Origin: an uncultured Polymorphobacter sp.
Lineage (GTDB): Bacteria; Pseudomonadota; Alphaproteobacteria; Sphingomonadales; Sphingomonadaceae
DNA: 6,189 nt
Assembly: GCA_937871645.1 (NCBI GenBank)
Contig: CALMPZ010000471.1
Span: 1-6,189, forward strand
Direction: 5' to 3'
Shown here: positions 6,025-6,189 of the stretch, piece by piece
Position numbering within the stretch: position 1 is the first letter of the stretch
Layout of the letters: each line of letters opens with the position of its first letter
Position numbers and translations under genes: made by a program
The notes under the pieces: model-generated
What the model was told of the DNA's origin: nothing
The model's input: only the letters and a program-made list of their open reading frames with translations
Database searches by the model: none

Positions 6025-6189
6025 ATGATGACCGATAAAACACGCATCTGGACCGCCGCGCTGATCATCATCGGCGATGAAATCCTGTCGGGGCGCACGC
6101 AGGACGCCAACCTTGCCTATCTGGCGAAATGGCTCAACGTGCAGGGCATCCGTTTGAAGCAGGTGCGCGTCGTTGCCGACGAAATGGAG
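6025..6189 (+). CDS. CinA/MoaB-like molybdopterin-binding-domain protein, N-terminal 55 residues (partial)
   Basis: The gene runs off the right edge. The visible part reads as the first Rossmann-like segment of a MoCF_biosynth (MoaB/Mog/CinA) domain: strand AALIIIGDEILSGRTQDAN (11-29), then helix LAYLAKWLNVQGI, then strand RLKQVRVVADE. The GDEIL-SG-T-D-N pattern is typical of CinA-type proteins, annotated as competence/damage-inducible protein A and including nicotinamide-nucleotide amidases. Whether the C-terminal amidase domain exists cannot be seen; many sphingomonad versions appear to be the molybdopterin-binding domain alone. Two ATGs in tandem (6025 and 6028) are possible starts and no Shine-Dalgarno is evident before them. 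It is divergent from map with 78 nt between the starts. Confidence 0.88.
   Translation, partial: MMTDKTRIWTAALIIIGDEILSGRTQDANLAYLAKWLNVQGIRLKQVRVVADEME

Overview
The window looks like a chromosomal segment of a GC-rich alphaproteobacterium, most likely a member of the Sphingomonadales. Three things suggest this: the protein sequences (PurB, MetAP, RadC and a DUF2189-type membrane protein), high GC (about 68% in a counted stretch of purB, 2761-2940), and small GC-rich intergenic palindromes. The taxonomic call is inference from protein style, not from a marker gene.

Layout from left to right. (1) 38-3143, minus strand: purB (adenylosuccinate lyase), then a six-helix DUF2189-like membrane protein, then a secreted divergent cyclophilin-type peptidyl-prolyl isomerase. 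purB and the isomerase gene are each followed, from the stop codon outward, by the same 39-bp hairpin-forming repeat (1-39 and 1801-1839, two mismatches). (2) 3144-3306: a divergent intergenic region with a perfect 10-bp palindrome. (3) 3307-3597, plus strand: a small Thr-rich secreted protein whose frame is cut by one in-frame TAA and then continues for 40 codons with the same repeat style; it is probably a recently broken gene. (4) 3607-3644: a strong hairpin between convergent genes. (5) 3645-4331, minus: radC. (6) 4514-5086, plus: an unrecognised 190-residue protein with a CxCGxxGC motif, at about 49% GC where counted, clearly unlike its neighbours. (7) 5125-5946, minus: map, methionine aminopeptidase type I, with a promoter that suggests a leaderless transcript. 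(8) From 6025, plus, running off the window: the start of a CinA/MoaB-like molybdopterin-binding-domain protein.

Most of the window is housekeeping: purine synthesis, N-terminal methionine removal, a RadC JAMM protein and a periplasmic foldase-like protein. The most interesting part is the low-GC orphan between map and radC. These two genes are often neighbours in alphaproteobacteria and lie on the same strand here. The segment is bounded by an 11-bp direct repeat (4329-4339 and 5099-5109). Collapsing the two copies would leave map and radC only 23 nt apart, as in an operon, so the orphan looks like a single-gene insertion into a map-radC operon. No CRISPR array, tRNA, rRNA, transposase or integrase was seen. 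No stretch over 300 bases lacks a gene.
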